This document shows, piece by piece, positions 1 to 7,640 of a DNA stretch of 53,260 bases (positions within the stretch are counted from its first letter, which is position 1; the number at the start of each line of letters is the position of its first letter). The notes under the pieces were generated by a model. That model was not told where the DNA came from. It saw only the letters and a list, made by a program, of their open reading frames with translations, and searched no databases. The translations under genes and the position numbers were made by a program. The DNA lies in the NCBI RefSeq assembly GCF_003013405.1, contig NZ_PXZL01000035.1, positions 1 through 53,260 on the forward strand. Reading direction: 5' to 3'. The stretch comes from Brevibacillus formosus. GTDB taxonomy: Bacteria > Bacillota > Bacilli > Brevibacillales > Brevibacillaceae.

Positions 1-43
1 CCATCGTTCCCGCCCCGATGACGCCTACTGTTTTTATACTCAC
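1..43 (-). CDS. paaH: 3-hydroxyacyl-CoA dehydrogenase, PaaH-like (5' end only)
   Basis: Only the first 14 codons are inside the window. Reading leftward from a GTG at 43 gives MSIKTVGVIGAGTM, the N-terminal Rossmann strand and glycine loop (GxGxM) typical of 3-hydroxybutyryl/3-hydroxyadipyl-CoA dehydrogenases. A GGGAGG ribosome site lies about 9 bases upstream of the GTG. The position directly after a PaaG-like gene fits PaaH, which oxidises 3-hydroxyadipyl-CoA late in phenylacetate breakdown. The body of the gene lies outside, so family assignment rests on the N-terminus and context. Confidence 0.75.
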   Translation of the reverse strand, partial: MSIKTVGVIGAGTM

Positions 44-65
44 TTGGGCTTGCCTCCCTTCGCCT

Positions 66-845
66 CTAACGGCCTGTAAAACGAGGCGCACGTTTTTCCA
101 TGAAAGCGGTGACCCCTTCCTTATGATCCGCTGTGCTGCCAGCCGCCTCTTGTGCAAAAGCTTCATATTCCAAGGCCTCTTCCAACCCCATCTCAAGCCC
201 TTTGTACATCGTGCGCTTGATCAAGCCAATTCCCTTCGTCGGTAGTGACGCCAGCTTGCGCGCATACGCCAACGCATCCTCCATGAAGCTCTCCGCAGGG
301 TACACCTGATTGACCAATCCAATTCGCAGTGCTTCCTCGGCGGAAACCTTTTCGCCCGTCATCGCCAGCTCCAACGCCTTGCCGATCCCGACGATGCGCG
401 GCAAGTAGTAGCAGCCTCCTGAATCAGGAACGAGCCCGATGTTGACAAAAGCATTGACGAAGGATGCCTTTTCCGATGCCAGACGAATATCGCACGCCAG
501 CGCAACACTCATGCCTGCACCTGCTGCTACGCCGTTAACCGCTGCAATGATTGGCTTCTCTGTTTTTTGAAACTGGAGGATCATTGGATTATAGCGATCC
601 CGCAAGAACCCACCATAATCCACATCTCCTCCCCCAGAAACGTCACCAAGATCCTGCCCCGCATTGAACGCCCTCCCTGCACCGGTAAGAACGATGCAAC
701 GCACATCCGCATCCTTCTGCGCTTGCTTCAATGCATCGGTGATTTCCTTGTTCATGACGGCTGTAAACGCATTGAATTTGTCGGGACGGTTCAAAGTCAC
801 CACTGCTACGCCTTCTGACACTTCATAAAGAATCGTTTCGTACAT
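66..845 (-). CDS. paaG: Crotonase, PaaG-type isomerase
   Basis: This 259-residue crotonase-fold protein is likely the isomerase that converts ring-epoxide phenylacetyl-CoA to the oxepin form. The oxyanion-hole region FNAGQD is at residues 60-65. The two hydratase glutamates are absent (GAGMSVALACD around 109-119 and NAFVNIG around 131-137). An Asp is present in VPDSGG at about residue 141, matching the Asp of the PaaG/enoyl-CoA isomerase branch. It starts at an ATG 9 bases after the PaaF-like stop and is followed within about 20 bases by the PaaH-like start, so all three are in one operon. A generic delta3,delta2-enoyl-CoA isomerase is the alternative. Confidence 0.85.
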   Translation of the reverse strand: MYETILYEVSEGVAVVTLNRPDKFNAFTAVMNKEITDALKQAQKDADVRCIVLTGAGRAFNAGQDLGDVSGGGDVDYGGFLRDRYNPMILQFQKTEKPIIAAVNGVAAGAGMSVALACDIRLASEKASFVNAFVNIGLVPDSGGCYYLPRIVGIGKALELAMTGEKVSAEEALRIGLVNQVYPAESFMEDALAYARKLASLPTKGIGLIKRTMYKGLEMGLEEALEYEAFAQEAAGSTADHKEGVTAFMEKRAPRFTGR

Positions 846-854
846 GGCCGCCTC

Positions 855-1628
855 CTAATGTCCCGTAAAACGGGGTTTGCGCTTCTCCAGAAACGCTTGC
901 ATGCCTTCTTTTCGATCTTCGCTTGCCAAAAGAAGATAAAAGCTGTTTCGCTCGTAATCCATTCCCTCTTGAAGAGGGAGATCCCCAGCTTTGTACACGG
1001 CTTTTTTGATGACCTGTACCGCGAGCGGCGGCTGCTGGGCGATTTGCTTTGCCAGCTTGAGCGCTTCCTGATAGTACGCCTCCACTGGCACTACTCGATT
1101 GACCAGTCCGTATTTCAACGCCTCTTTGGCCGAAATCGGTTCACCTGTGAGCAGCATCTCCAGTGCTTTTCGCTCACCTACCACACGCGTCAGACGCTGT
1201 GTACCACCAGCCCCAGGCATGACTCCCAGCTTGATTTCCGGTTGGCCAATGACGGCTGTCTCCGAAGCGATCACAATATCGCAGTTCATCATTAATTCAC
1301 AGCCACCACCGAGCGCAAAACCGCTGACGGCACCAATAATCGGTTTGGAGATGAGTGAGATGCGATCCCAAACCGCAAACTGATTGCGCTTCATGATGTC
1401 GATGGCTGATGCTTCCGCCATTTCATTAATGTCAGCACCCGCTGCGAACGCCCTCGCGTTTCCAGTCAGGATGATCACCCGAATATCCGGGTCGCGGTCC
1501 ATTTGCTCCAGCTGGTCAACCAATTCGTCGACGAGCTGCAAATTCAGCGCGTTTAGAATCTTCGGTCGATTCAACGTAATGATACCTACACCATCTTCAC
1601 TGGCTACGCTAATATATTCATAGGCCAT
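855..1628 (-). CDS. paaF: Enoyl-CoA hydratase, PaaF-like
   Basis: This 257-residue crotonase retains both catalytic glutamates: E111 in GGGCEL and E131 in GQPEIKLG, followed by PGAGGTQRL. The oxyanion-hole segment AFAAGADI is near residues 60-67. It is expected to hydrate 2,3-dehydroadipyl-CoA in the lower phenylacetate pathway, though a general enoyl-CoA hydratase cannot be excluded. An AAGGGTG ribosome site precedes the ATG. It lies between paaK and the PaaG-like gene on the same strand with very short gaps. Confidence 0.85.
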   Translation of the reverse strand: MAYEYISVASEDGVGIITLNRPKILNALNLQLVDELVDQLEQMDRDPDIRVIILTGNARAFAAGADINEMAEASAIDIMKRNQFAVWDRISLISKPIIGAVSGFALGGGCELMMNCDIVIASETAVIGQPEIKLGVMPGAGGTQRLTRVVGERKALEMLLTGEPISAKEALKYGLVNRVVPVEAYYQEALKLAKQIAQQPPLAVQVIKKAVYKAGDLPLQEGMDYERNSFYLLLASEDRKEGMQAFLEKRKPRFTGH

Positions 1629-1661
1629 GAACTGTCACACCCTTTTTTTACAGGAGTTGGT

Positions 1662-2990
1662 TTAAATAGCTGCCTGTGATTTGTTTCGGTTATCCACGAC
1701 TCGTATCGCTTTGCCTTCGCTGCGCGTCAAGGAATTTGGCGGTTGCACCCGCAGCACCACAGACACGCCCAACGTATTTTTGATGTGATGGCAAATTTCT
1801 TTCACCAATGGCGAGAGAGCAGAGCTGTCATTTCCACTGAGCTCTTTTGCATAGGCTGGTGTCAGCTCGCAGTGCACCTCAAAACGGTCAAGGGCACCGT
1901 CGCGTTCAATGACGACCTGATAATGTGGAGCCAATTCGCTGAACGTGAGCAGGACGGACTCGATCTCTGTCGGGAACACATTGACCCCACGAATAATGAG
2001 CATGTCATCTACACGCCCTTTGATGCGCGACATCCGCATGGTTGTCCGTCCGCACTTACAGGGCTCGGGGTTGAGAGAAGCGATATCACCCGTGCGATAG
2101 CGCACAACCGGGAATGCTTCTTTCGTCAGCGATGTAAACACGAGCTCGCCTTCTTTTCCGTATGGGAGCACTTCTCCGGTATTCGGATCGATAATTTCCG
2201 CGTAGAAATGGTCTTCTGCGATATGCAAGCCATCCTGCACTTCATGACATTCAATGGAAACTCCTGGCCCCATCACTTCGCTCAGTCCGTAAATGTCCAC
2301 CGCTTTAATGTCGAGCTCCTGTTCCAGCTGTACGCGCATTTCTTCTGACCACGGCTCTGCACCAAAAATCCCGTATTTGACACTCGTCTCACGTGGATCG
2401 ATTCCTTGCTTTTTCATCTCTTCCACGATGTTGAGGACATAAGATGGCGTTGCTGCAATACCACGTGGCTTGAAGTCCTCGATTAATGTAATTTGACGGG
2501 AGGTATTGCCACCGGATACTGGCACTGCAACTGCGCCCATATGCTCGATTCCGTTGTGCAGACCCAAGCCGCCTGTAAAAAGGCCATAGCCATACGCGTT
2601 ATGGAAAATGTCTCCCGGCTCTCCGCCCGCACAGCAAATGGCGCGAGCCACGATCTCCGCCCAATTCTCCAAGTCTTTTTTGGTGTAGCCGACAACAGTC
2701 GGCTTTCCTTTCGTCCCGGATGAACCATGAATGCGTGCTACTTCCTTCATATCAACCGCAAACAGATTGAATGGATAATTTTCCCGCAAATCTGTCTTTT
2801 TCATAAAGGGAAGCTTATTTATGTCTTCGATCGACTGGATATCTTCCGGTTTCACACCAGCCTCATTGAATGCTTTTGTGTGGAAAGGGACGCGCTCGTA
2901 TACGCGTTTGACCGTTTCTTTCAAGCGTGCCAGTTGCAGTTCCGTCATTTTCTCTCTTGGTAGCGTTTCCATTTCTGTATTAAAGATCAT
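1662..2990 (-). CDS. paaK: Phenylacetate-CoA ligase
   Basis: This 442-residue ATP-dependent AMP-forming ligase activates phenylacetate to phenylacetyl-CoA, the entry step of the pathway. The AMP-binding loop GSSGTKGKPT is at about residues 89-98. The adenylation core YGLSE is near 235, and the YRTGDIASLNPEPCKCGRT segment with a Cys-x-Cys pair follows, as is typical of PaaK. A GAGGGAAG ribosome site precedes the ATG. Length is normal for the family. The surrounding crotonases and thioesterases support phenylacetate rather than another aryl acid, but substrate is inferred. Confidence 0.93.
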   Translation of the reverse strand: MIFNTEMETLPREKMTELQLARLKETVKRVYERVPFHTKAFNEAGVKPEDIQSIEDINKLPFMKKTDLRENYPFNLFAVDMKEVARIHGSSGTKGKPTVVGYTKKDLENWAEIVARAICCAGGEPGDIFHNAYGYGLFTGGLGLHNGIEHMGAVAVPVSGGNTSRQITLIEDFKPRGIAATPSYVLNIVEEMKKQGIDPRETSVKYGIFGAEPWSEEMRVQLEQELDIKAVDIYGLSEVMGPGVSIECHEVQDGLHIAEDHFYAEIIDPNTGEVLPYGKEGELVFTSLTKEAFPVVRYRTGDIASLNPEPCKCGRTTMRMSRIKGRVDDMLIIRGVNVFPTEIESVLLTFSELAPHYQVVIERDGALDRFEVHCELTPAYAKELSGNDSSALSPLVKEICHHIKNTLGVSVVLRVQPPNSLTRSEGKAIRVVDNRNKSQAAI

Positions 2991-3046
2991 GTCGCTTCCC
3001 TCATTCCCTTGCGTTATGACTCGGTAGGAGTACGTATTTGAAAATG

Positions 3047-3832
3047 TTACTCACCCTTAAAAACTGGTTTGCGCTTTTCGCGAAAGGCTTCCAATGCTTC
3101 CAGACGGTCTGTCGTGGGAATAATCACTTCATAGCACATGGTTTCGATATCTAGACCTGTCTGCAAATCGACACTGCTTCCGCGATCAATGGCTGATTTT
3201 GCCTGATACACCGCCAGCGGAGCATTTGCCAAAATCTCGTTCGCCAGCCCCATAGCCAACTCACATAGCTCCTCTGTATCTTTTGCGACAGCATTTACAA
3301 AACCGATTTGATACGCTTCCTGCGCTTGGATGCGCCTGGCAGTCAGAATCAGCTCCTTTGCCTTGGAAGGTCCGATCAAGCGAGACAACCGCTGCGTACC
3401 ACCCGCCCCAGGAATGATGCCCAAGCTCACCTCTGTCAGACCCATTTTGGCCTCTGCGACGGCATAGCGGAAATCACAGGCCAGCGCCAGCTCAAAACCC
3501 CCGCCAAAAGCAAATCCGTTAATCATGGCAATCGTCGGCTGCGGAAGCCTCTCCAACGCAGTAAACACATCGCGGATTTTGCGGACATTGCGGCGTACCT
3601 GCTGTTCCGTCAATGTACGGCGCTCCTTCAAATCAGCTCCCGCGCTAAACGCTCGCCCCTCTGCCTTCACAATGACGACGCGAATCTCTTTTGCATCCAA
3701 ACGGACCTGCTCAATCAAGTTCCCCAGACGCTCCAATGTTTCGTAGTTCAGCGCATTCAGCTCATCTGGACGATTCAGCGTAATCAGTCCTATATGTCCT
3801 TCACGTTCAAAGCGAACGCTCTCTTCCATCAT
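3047..3832 (-). CDS. Enoyl-CoA hydratase/isomerase family protein
   Basis: This is a third crotonase of the operon, about 261 residues. It has both hydratase glutamates, E114 in GGGFEL and E134 in GLTEVSLG, followed by PGAGGTQRL. An upstream ATG at 3838 overlaps the ribosome site AAGGAGG, so I prefer the ATG at 3832 (six bases after the site) or the adjacent one at 3829. The start overlaps the stop of the upstream thioesterase gene, suggesting translational coupling. It resembles YngF/AUH-like hydratases. Its role beside a complete PaaF/PaaG pair is unclear; a branched or side-chain acyl-CoA step is one possibility. Confidence 0.8.
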   Translation of the reverse strand: MMEESVRFEREGHIGLITLNRPDELNALNYETLERLGNLIEQVRLDAKEIRVVIVKAEGRAFSAGADLKERRTLTEQQVRRNVRKIRDVFTALERLPQPTIAMINGFAFGGGFELALACDFRYAVAEAKMGLTEVSLGIIPGAGGTQRLSRLIGPSKAKELILTARRIQAQEAYQIGFVNAVAKDTEELCELAMGLANEILANAPLAVYQAKSAIDRGSSVDLQTGLDIETMCYEVIIPTTDRLEALEAFREKRKPVFKGE

Positions 3833-4233
3833 CAACATCCTCCTTGTGCAGGCGGGTTCACACGTGCATACGTGCCGGTTGCAAAAGCCACAAGCTTGCC
3901 ATCACAAGTCACGCGTGCTTCCATTACGATCAAGCTTTTCCCTTGTTTCAATACATGGGATTGTGCCTCGAGTACCTCACCGCGTGCAGGGTGCAGGTAC
4001 TGAATCTTGCTCTCCACCGTCACACATTGCTGTACACCATCCACATGAGGTGCTGCCCCATGCCCCATCGCCACATCGGCTAATGTCGCCGTAACGCCTC
4101 CGTGTACGACACCTTCGATGCTATTGAACAGCTCGGGGCGAATTTTCAGTGCTACCTTACAGCCCTGTTCATCTCGGTGCACGACTTCTATGCCCAGGTA
4201 GTGGTTGAATCGATTACGGATCTCCACTGACAT
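3832..4233 (-). CDS. paaI: Hotdog-fold thioesterase, PaaI-like
   Basis: This 133-residue single-domain hotdog protein has the motif VVHGGVTATLADVAMGHG near residues 42-59, the conserved helix region of PaaI-type acyl-CoA thioesterases. PaaI enzymes release CoA from stalled ring-hydroxylated phenylacetyl-CoA intermediates. A longer frame begins at 4284, but the ribosome site AAAGGGGG lies just before the ATG at 4233, so that start is used. It overlaps the next crotonase gene by one base in a TGATG arrangement. Confidence 0.8.
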   Translation of the reverse strand: MSVEIRNRFNHYLGIEVVHRDEQGCKVALKIRPELFNSIEGVVHGGVTATLADVAMGHGAAPHVDGVQQCVTVESKIQYLHPARGEVLEAQSHVLKQGKSLIVMEARVTCDGKLVAFATGTYARVNPPAQGGC

Positions 4234-4326
4234 CTTTGCCCCCTTTCTCGTATCGTCTTGAAACAGTGAAAGGAGCCTAAGCACGTTGCTTTTGGCATCC
4301 TTTCTCCGTTTTATTTTCGCTGTCAG

Positions 4327-4788
4327 TTATTCGTTTTCGTCGATTTCGACGAAGTAATCATTTTTCCGGTAAGCCAGTGCATCCAGTGTCGCTACCAAGC
4401 CATGCTCCGTTTCTACGCGAATGCGATACCAGGCTGTGCGATTGTTTTTCTTCTCTTCGGTCGCTGTTGCCACCAAGCGATTCCCTTTCATGGCAGCAGC
4501 CAAAAATCCGATATTCATCGACAGTGCTACGGACGTTTTGCCATAGGAATTACAGGCCGCTGCAAAAACAAAGTCTGCCAGGGAGAAGATGATTGCGCCA
4601 TGTGCGGTGCCGTGCGCATTCAGCATATGCTCGGCAACTGTGACTTCCGCGGTCGCCGTTCCTTCTCCCAGCTCAATCAGCTTAATGCCCAAAAATTGCG
4701 CAAACGGATCTTGCTTTAGCTTCTCACATATCTCTGCGTAATGCTTCTGATGGAGCGCTTGTTCGTCTACCAATCTTTTCGTGGTCAT
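4327..4788 (-). CDS. Hotdog-fold thioesterase, PaaI/PaaD type
   Basis: This 153-residue hotdog protein carries HGTAHGAIIFSLADFVFA near residues 59-76, the PaaI signature with the catalytic Asp. The neighbouring thioesterase has a different version of the same motif, so the operon encodes two diverged hotdog enzymes. The start codon follows the EthD-like stop by only a few bases (TAATCATG) and has a poor ribosome site, consistent with coupled translation. Which of the two is the true PaaI equivalent cannot be told from sequence; this one has the more typical PaaI motif. Confidence 0.8.
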   Translation of the reverse strand: MTTKRLVDEQALHQKHYAEICEKLKQDPFAQFLGIKLIELGEGTATAEVTVAEHMLNAHGTAHGAIIFSLADFVFAAACNSYGKTSVALSMNIGFLAAAMKGNRLVATATEEKKNNRTAWYRIRVETEHGLVATLDALAYRKNDYFVEIDENE

Positions 4789-4790
4789 GA

Positions 4791-5090
4791 TTAAACTACT
4801 TCTGCAAAATGCATGGACACAATTGGTCCAGCGAAGCCACGGAGGTCTTTTCCTGCTGCGCGACCCTCTGGGGATGACAACGCTTCCATCAAAGATTCTT
4901 TCGATTCAAAGTACATTTCTGCCATCAGATGCAAATCAGATTCTCCCATTGGAGTTCCGTAGATTTTGCTCACTTCCATTTTGATTAAGCCAGGCATTTT
5001 CTCTGCCAATGGGCCATGTACCTCGAAATAATGCTTGTCAAAAGCATCGATATCTTCGGGCTTGCGATAAATTGCTATCAATTTCACCAT
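4791..5090 (-). CDS. EthD-family protein
   Basis: This is a ~99-residue ferredoxin-like alpha/beta-barrel protein. The N-terminal MVKLIAIYRKPED and the KHYFEVHGPLAEKMPG segment match the EthD family; some members assist ring-hydroxylating or P450 systems, but most have no known reaction. It is the first gene of the operon. The frame could begin at 5141, but that ATG has no ribosome site and sits over the operator palindromes; ATG codons at 5093 and 5090 follow AGGGA. Being promoter-proximal in an aromatic degradation operon suggests an accessory role, which is inference. Confidence 0.75.
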   Translation of the reverse strand: MVKLIAIYRKPEDIDAFDKHYFEVHGPLAEKMPGLIKMEVSKIYGTPMGESDLHLMAEMYFESKESLMEALSSPEGRAAGKDLRGFAGPIVSMHFAEVV

Positions 5091-5145
5091 CATGATCCCT
5101 GCTTTCTTCAGATTATAGTCGTAATGTGACGACGAATTCATATAA

Positions 5146-5166
5146 CGTTATTTTAACGCATGTTAA
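5146..5166. promoter_or_regulatory. Overlapping palindromic operators after the paa promoter
   Basis: Two overlapping inverted repeats lie just after the predicted transcription start. CGTTA-TTT-TAACG spans 5146-5158, and TTAAC-GCAT-GTTAA spans 5153-5166. The arms are perfect. The position is ideal for a repressor such as a TetR-type PaaR that senses phenylacetyl-CoA; no such regulator gene is next to it, so the binding protein is unknown. Confidence 0.55.
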
Positions 5167-5173
5167 TATTTTT

Positions 5174-5202
5174 ATTATATAAAGCCTTTGTGACAGGTGC
5201 AA
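5174..5202 (-). promoter_or_regulatory. Sigma-A promoter of the phenylacetate operon
   Basis: On the minus strand, TTGCAC (5202-5197) and TATAAT (5179-5174) are separated by exactly 17 bases. Transcription would start near 5167 and run into the EthD-like gene. Confidence 0.75.
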
Positions 5203-5359
5203 GTATTTTTAAAAAAGCGAGAAAACTCTGCCGAATCGAATCCTCCCTTCTCTTCATATTTATGACCGGGAAAAGGCTGACAGAATATGCTTCGATGGGG
5301 TGATTTCGACTTCTGTTATCGGGAAAAGCCCTCTTTCGCAGGAGTATCCGCTTCATAAG

Positions 5360-5384
5360 AAAAACCCCGTTGAATCTAACGGGG
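5360..5384 (-). terminator. Rho-independent terminator after the NmrA-like gene
   Basis: In minus-strand reading, CCCCGTT (5384-5378) pairs with AACGGGG (5371-5365) across a 6-base loop, followed by TTTTTC. It lies about 55 bases past the stop of the NmrA-like gene. Confidence 0.8.
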
Positions 5385-5438
5385 CTCTCGGAGTTACATT
5401 ATTGACCATTCAGTCCGGAATGGGCACAAAAAAATGGC

Positions 5439-6293
5439 TTAGTCTCGATTCCAATGATGGGAATGGGTTGATATGAAGTCCGCCATGGATCGTGGTTTTC
5501 TCCCTGTTACTCGTTCTACCGTATCGGTTACGCTGTTTTCGGCACCATTGCGAATCTGTTCATCCAAATCTGCCATGAAACCTGCATATTCCATCGTCAA
5601 ACCTGCTGTGACCAGCTTATCCTGCAATGCTTCCGTGCTAATATGTTCATGCTTGATAGTACGTCCAATTGCCGATTCAATCATGGCCGCTACTTCTGCA
5701 TAGCTTAGCGCGTCTGGTCCCGTAATAAAATGATGGGTGTTATGTGGAATCTCGTCAATGAGTGCATGAACTCCAACTTCGGCGATATCATCAGCGTCTA
5801 CGAATCCAATCCTTCCATGTCCCGTAGATGTAACAATCTTGCCCTCCTCTTTGATTGAGGTTCCATGTTGCCCATGAATAAAATTTTGCATGAAATAAGA
5901 AGGCTTCAATATTGCCCACTCTGGACTATGCTTGCTTACTGCTTCATGCAGCCTTCCGAACACGGGTCCATCCTCAGGAATAATCAAAGCACTAAGCATG
6001 ACGATGCGTTGCACGCCGGCTTGTAAAGCCCTATCCAGAAACGGAAGTACAAGCGGAGATGGATCAAAAACACCCACTGGTGCTACCAGGTATAGTTTTT
6101 TCACATCTTTCAATGAATGCTCGAAGGTTGCTACTTCATTCCAATCAAAATGTACATGCTCGATGTCGGCGAGAGATGGTTTTGTACGGCTCGCTATACG
6201 CGGATGGTAGCCTAGTTCTGTTAGCTTTTTGGCAATACGGCTTCCTGTTGTACCCGTTCCACCCGTGATCAGTATCTTATCCTTACGTTCCAT
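5439..6293 (-). CDS. NmrA-like NAD(P)-binding protein
   Basis: This 284-residue atypical short-chain dehydrogenase has the Rossmann start ILITGGTGTTGSRIAKKL at residues 7-24. The body resembles NmrA/HSCARG and quinone-reductase-like or ergot-type (EasG-like) sensors and reductases. There is no clear Tyr-x3-Lys pair, as usual in NmrA proteins, so it may sense or reduce with NAD(P)H. It follows the NTF2-like gene by 22 bases and ends before a strong terminator, making a two-gene operon. Substrate is unknown. Confidence 0.8.
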   Translation of the reverse strand: MERKDKILITGGTGTTGSRIAKKLTELGYHPRIASRTKPSLADIEHVHFDWNEVATFEHSLKDVKKLYLVAPVGVFDPSPLVLPFLDRALQAGVQRIVMLSALIIPEDGPVFGRLHEAVSKHSPEWAILKPSYFMQNFIHGQHGTSIKEEGKIVTSTGHGRIGFVDADDIAEVGVHALIDEIPHNTHHFITGPDALSYAEVAAMIESAIGRTIKHEHISTEALQDKLVTAGLTMEYAGFMADLDEQIRNGAENSVTDTVERVTGRKPRSMADFISTHSHHWNRD

Positions 6294-6315
6294 ATGATCA
6301 GCTCCTTATCCAATC

Positions 6316-6780
6316 TTAGTTCTCAAACTGATGATCTCTGTTCAAAAACGATTCCATACTGCCACCGAAAGCCTCAATTGCCACCAATGGATTCCAGTAA
6401 TCCTTGTAATGGATAATTTTTTTGTCTTTGATTTGGATGACACTCACGTATTTTTGATTGTACGGCAGTCCTGTAGCAATCACTTGACCTTCACATTCAA
6501 ATTCCACAATGACGTGGTTTGACGCTGCTGCATGATGAATGTGAGGAACACTGAATTTAAATAGGTCCATCTTTTGCGGAAAATCCTTGATATAGTTATA
6601 AATCGCAGGCTTCCCTTCAATTTTTGAGGGATAATTTTGGGGAGCATATGGGAACTCAAAAACAGCGTTGTCATCCCATAGTTCAATCCATTGATCCATA
6701 TCCTTCTCCAGCATAAACAAGAGGAAGCTTTTCACAACTTCTTCTGCCTCTTGGCTGAGTTTTGTAGTAGCGTCAGTCAT
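6316..6780 (-). CDS. NTF2-like (SnoaL/PhzA-B-type) protein
   Basis: This ~154-residue cone-shaped alpha+beta barrel protein is recognisable from the helix EDMDQWIELWDDNAVFEFPY-type start, IEGKPAIYNY, and the closing strand region IIHYKDYWNPLVAIEAFGG. Such proteins bind small hydrophobic ligands or act as isomerases or cyclases. The longest frame opens with a GTG at 6789, but GAGG is placed 8 bases before the ATG at 6780, so that start is chosen. It forms an operon with the NmrA-like gene, and both are probably induced when the upstream TetR protein binds a ligand. Confidence 0.78.
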   Translation of the reverse strand: MTDATTKLSQEAEEVVKSFLLFMLEKDMDQWIELWDDNAVFEFPYAPQNYPSKIEGKPAIYNYIKDFPQKMDLFKFSVPHIHHAAASNHVIVEFECEGQVIATGLPYNQKYVSVIQIKDKKIIHYKDYWNPLVAIEAFGGSMESFLNRDHQFEN

Positions 6781-6833
6781 AGGTAGCACCTCACTAATCC
6801 TTTGTTATTATTTATCCACATTCCAGCTATTTT

Positions 6834-6897
6834 CAGATCGATCAGTCTAGAATCGACACAAAAAAATACTCACCTCCTTTCCAGATCGATCAGTCTA
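6834..6897. promoter_or_regulatory. Paired 16-bp operator repeats
   Basis: The 16-base sequence CAGATCGATCAGTCTA occurs twice as exact direct repeats at 6834-6849 and 6882-6897. In the minus orientation it reads TAGACTGATCGATCTG, close to the palindromic TAGACC...GGTCTA operators of TetR-family repressors. Related variants sit at the tetR promoter (7566-7577 and 7588-7602). Between the copies is a near-perfect ribosome site, AGGAGGTGAG on the minus strand, with no open frame behind it. Confidence 0.6.
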
Positions 6898-6940
6898 ATA
6901 TATGTAAAAATAGAATGAAGCGTCTACAGTCGCTCCATTA

Positions 6941-7525
6941 TCAATCAAGCGTGGATAGGGTAACGGTTAAAATATGGTCTAACACTTCTGGATTCGTGGT
7001 TAACTTAGCTGCTTGGGTTAAAGCGTATCGTGCATGATTCAAATACTGTGCAAGTGCACGCAAATTTTTCTCACGATGACCCAGTTCGCCTTGTTCTTGA
7101 GCACGGACCAGTGCAGTATAAAACGCTTCTTCTAATCGGGCCATATCGTCTCTAAAAAAATCTGCAATTTCCGTATCATGTGGTACTTGATCAATGGCAC
7201 TCAGCAAAATGAAGCATTCCTTGCAGCGACTCTCATCCTTGAGTACAGTTACGATTTCGCGGAAAATCTCCGCAATGCTTTCCTTCACCGAACCCGGCCG
7301 CTCCAAATACGAAATAACGGCAGTCATCTTCTCGCTCGCGTAATGCTTTACGGCTAAAAGAAAGAGATCTCTTTTCGTGCCATACGTATCATACAGGCTT
7401 TGACGGGCGATCCCTAATCCATCCAACAAATTTTGCAGAGACGCACCTTCATAGCCATAGTGCCCAAATACTTCCATTGCCTTATGCAGGACAAGCGTCG
7501 TATCGAATTCCTTGCTTCTTGCCAT
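6941..7525 (-). CDS. TetR/AcrR-family transcriptional regulator
   Basis: This ~194-residue regulator has an N-terminal helix-turn-helix (GASLQNLLDGLGIARQSLYD, followed by TYGTKRDLF) and a helical ligand-binding C-terminal part, including a CKECF pair. The reading frame opens at 7579, but its promoter lies there, so the ATG at 7525 (MARSKEF) with AAGGGAG upstream is the start. It is transcribed in the same direction as the NTF2-like and NmrA-like genes, with related operators upstream of itself and of them. It probably represses both transcription units. Confidence 0.88.
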   Translation of the reverse strand: MARSKEFDTTLVLHKAMEVFGHYGYEGASLQNLLDGLGIARQSLYDTYGTKRDLFLLAVKHYASEKMTAVISYLERPGSVKESIAEIFREIVTVLKDESRCKECFILLSAIDQVPHDTEIADFFRDDMARLEEAFYTALVRAQEQGELGHREKNLRALAQYLNHARYALTQAAKLTTNPEVLDHILTVTLSTLD

Positions 7526-7550
7526 GTTATGAATACTCCCTTCTGCGTTT

Positions 7551-7602
7551 AGATTATCTTTTCCGGACTGTTTAGTCAAGATTTTTTGGATCGTTTAGTC
7601 TA
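7551..7602 (-). promoter_or_regulatory. Autoregulated tetR promoter
   Basis: On the minus strand, TTGACT (7579-7574) and TAATCT (7556-7551) are spaced by 17 bases. The imperfect palindrome GACTGTTTAGTC (7566-7577) overlaps the -35 element, and a second related motif GGATCGTTTAGTCTA lies just upstream (7588-7602). Both resemble the operators before the NTF2-like gene, which points to autorepression. Confidence 0.65.
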
Positions 7603-7640
7603 AAATATTTATTGTTGCATTCCTTCGCCAATAGCCTCGT

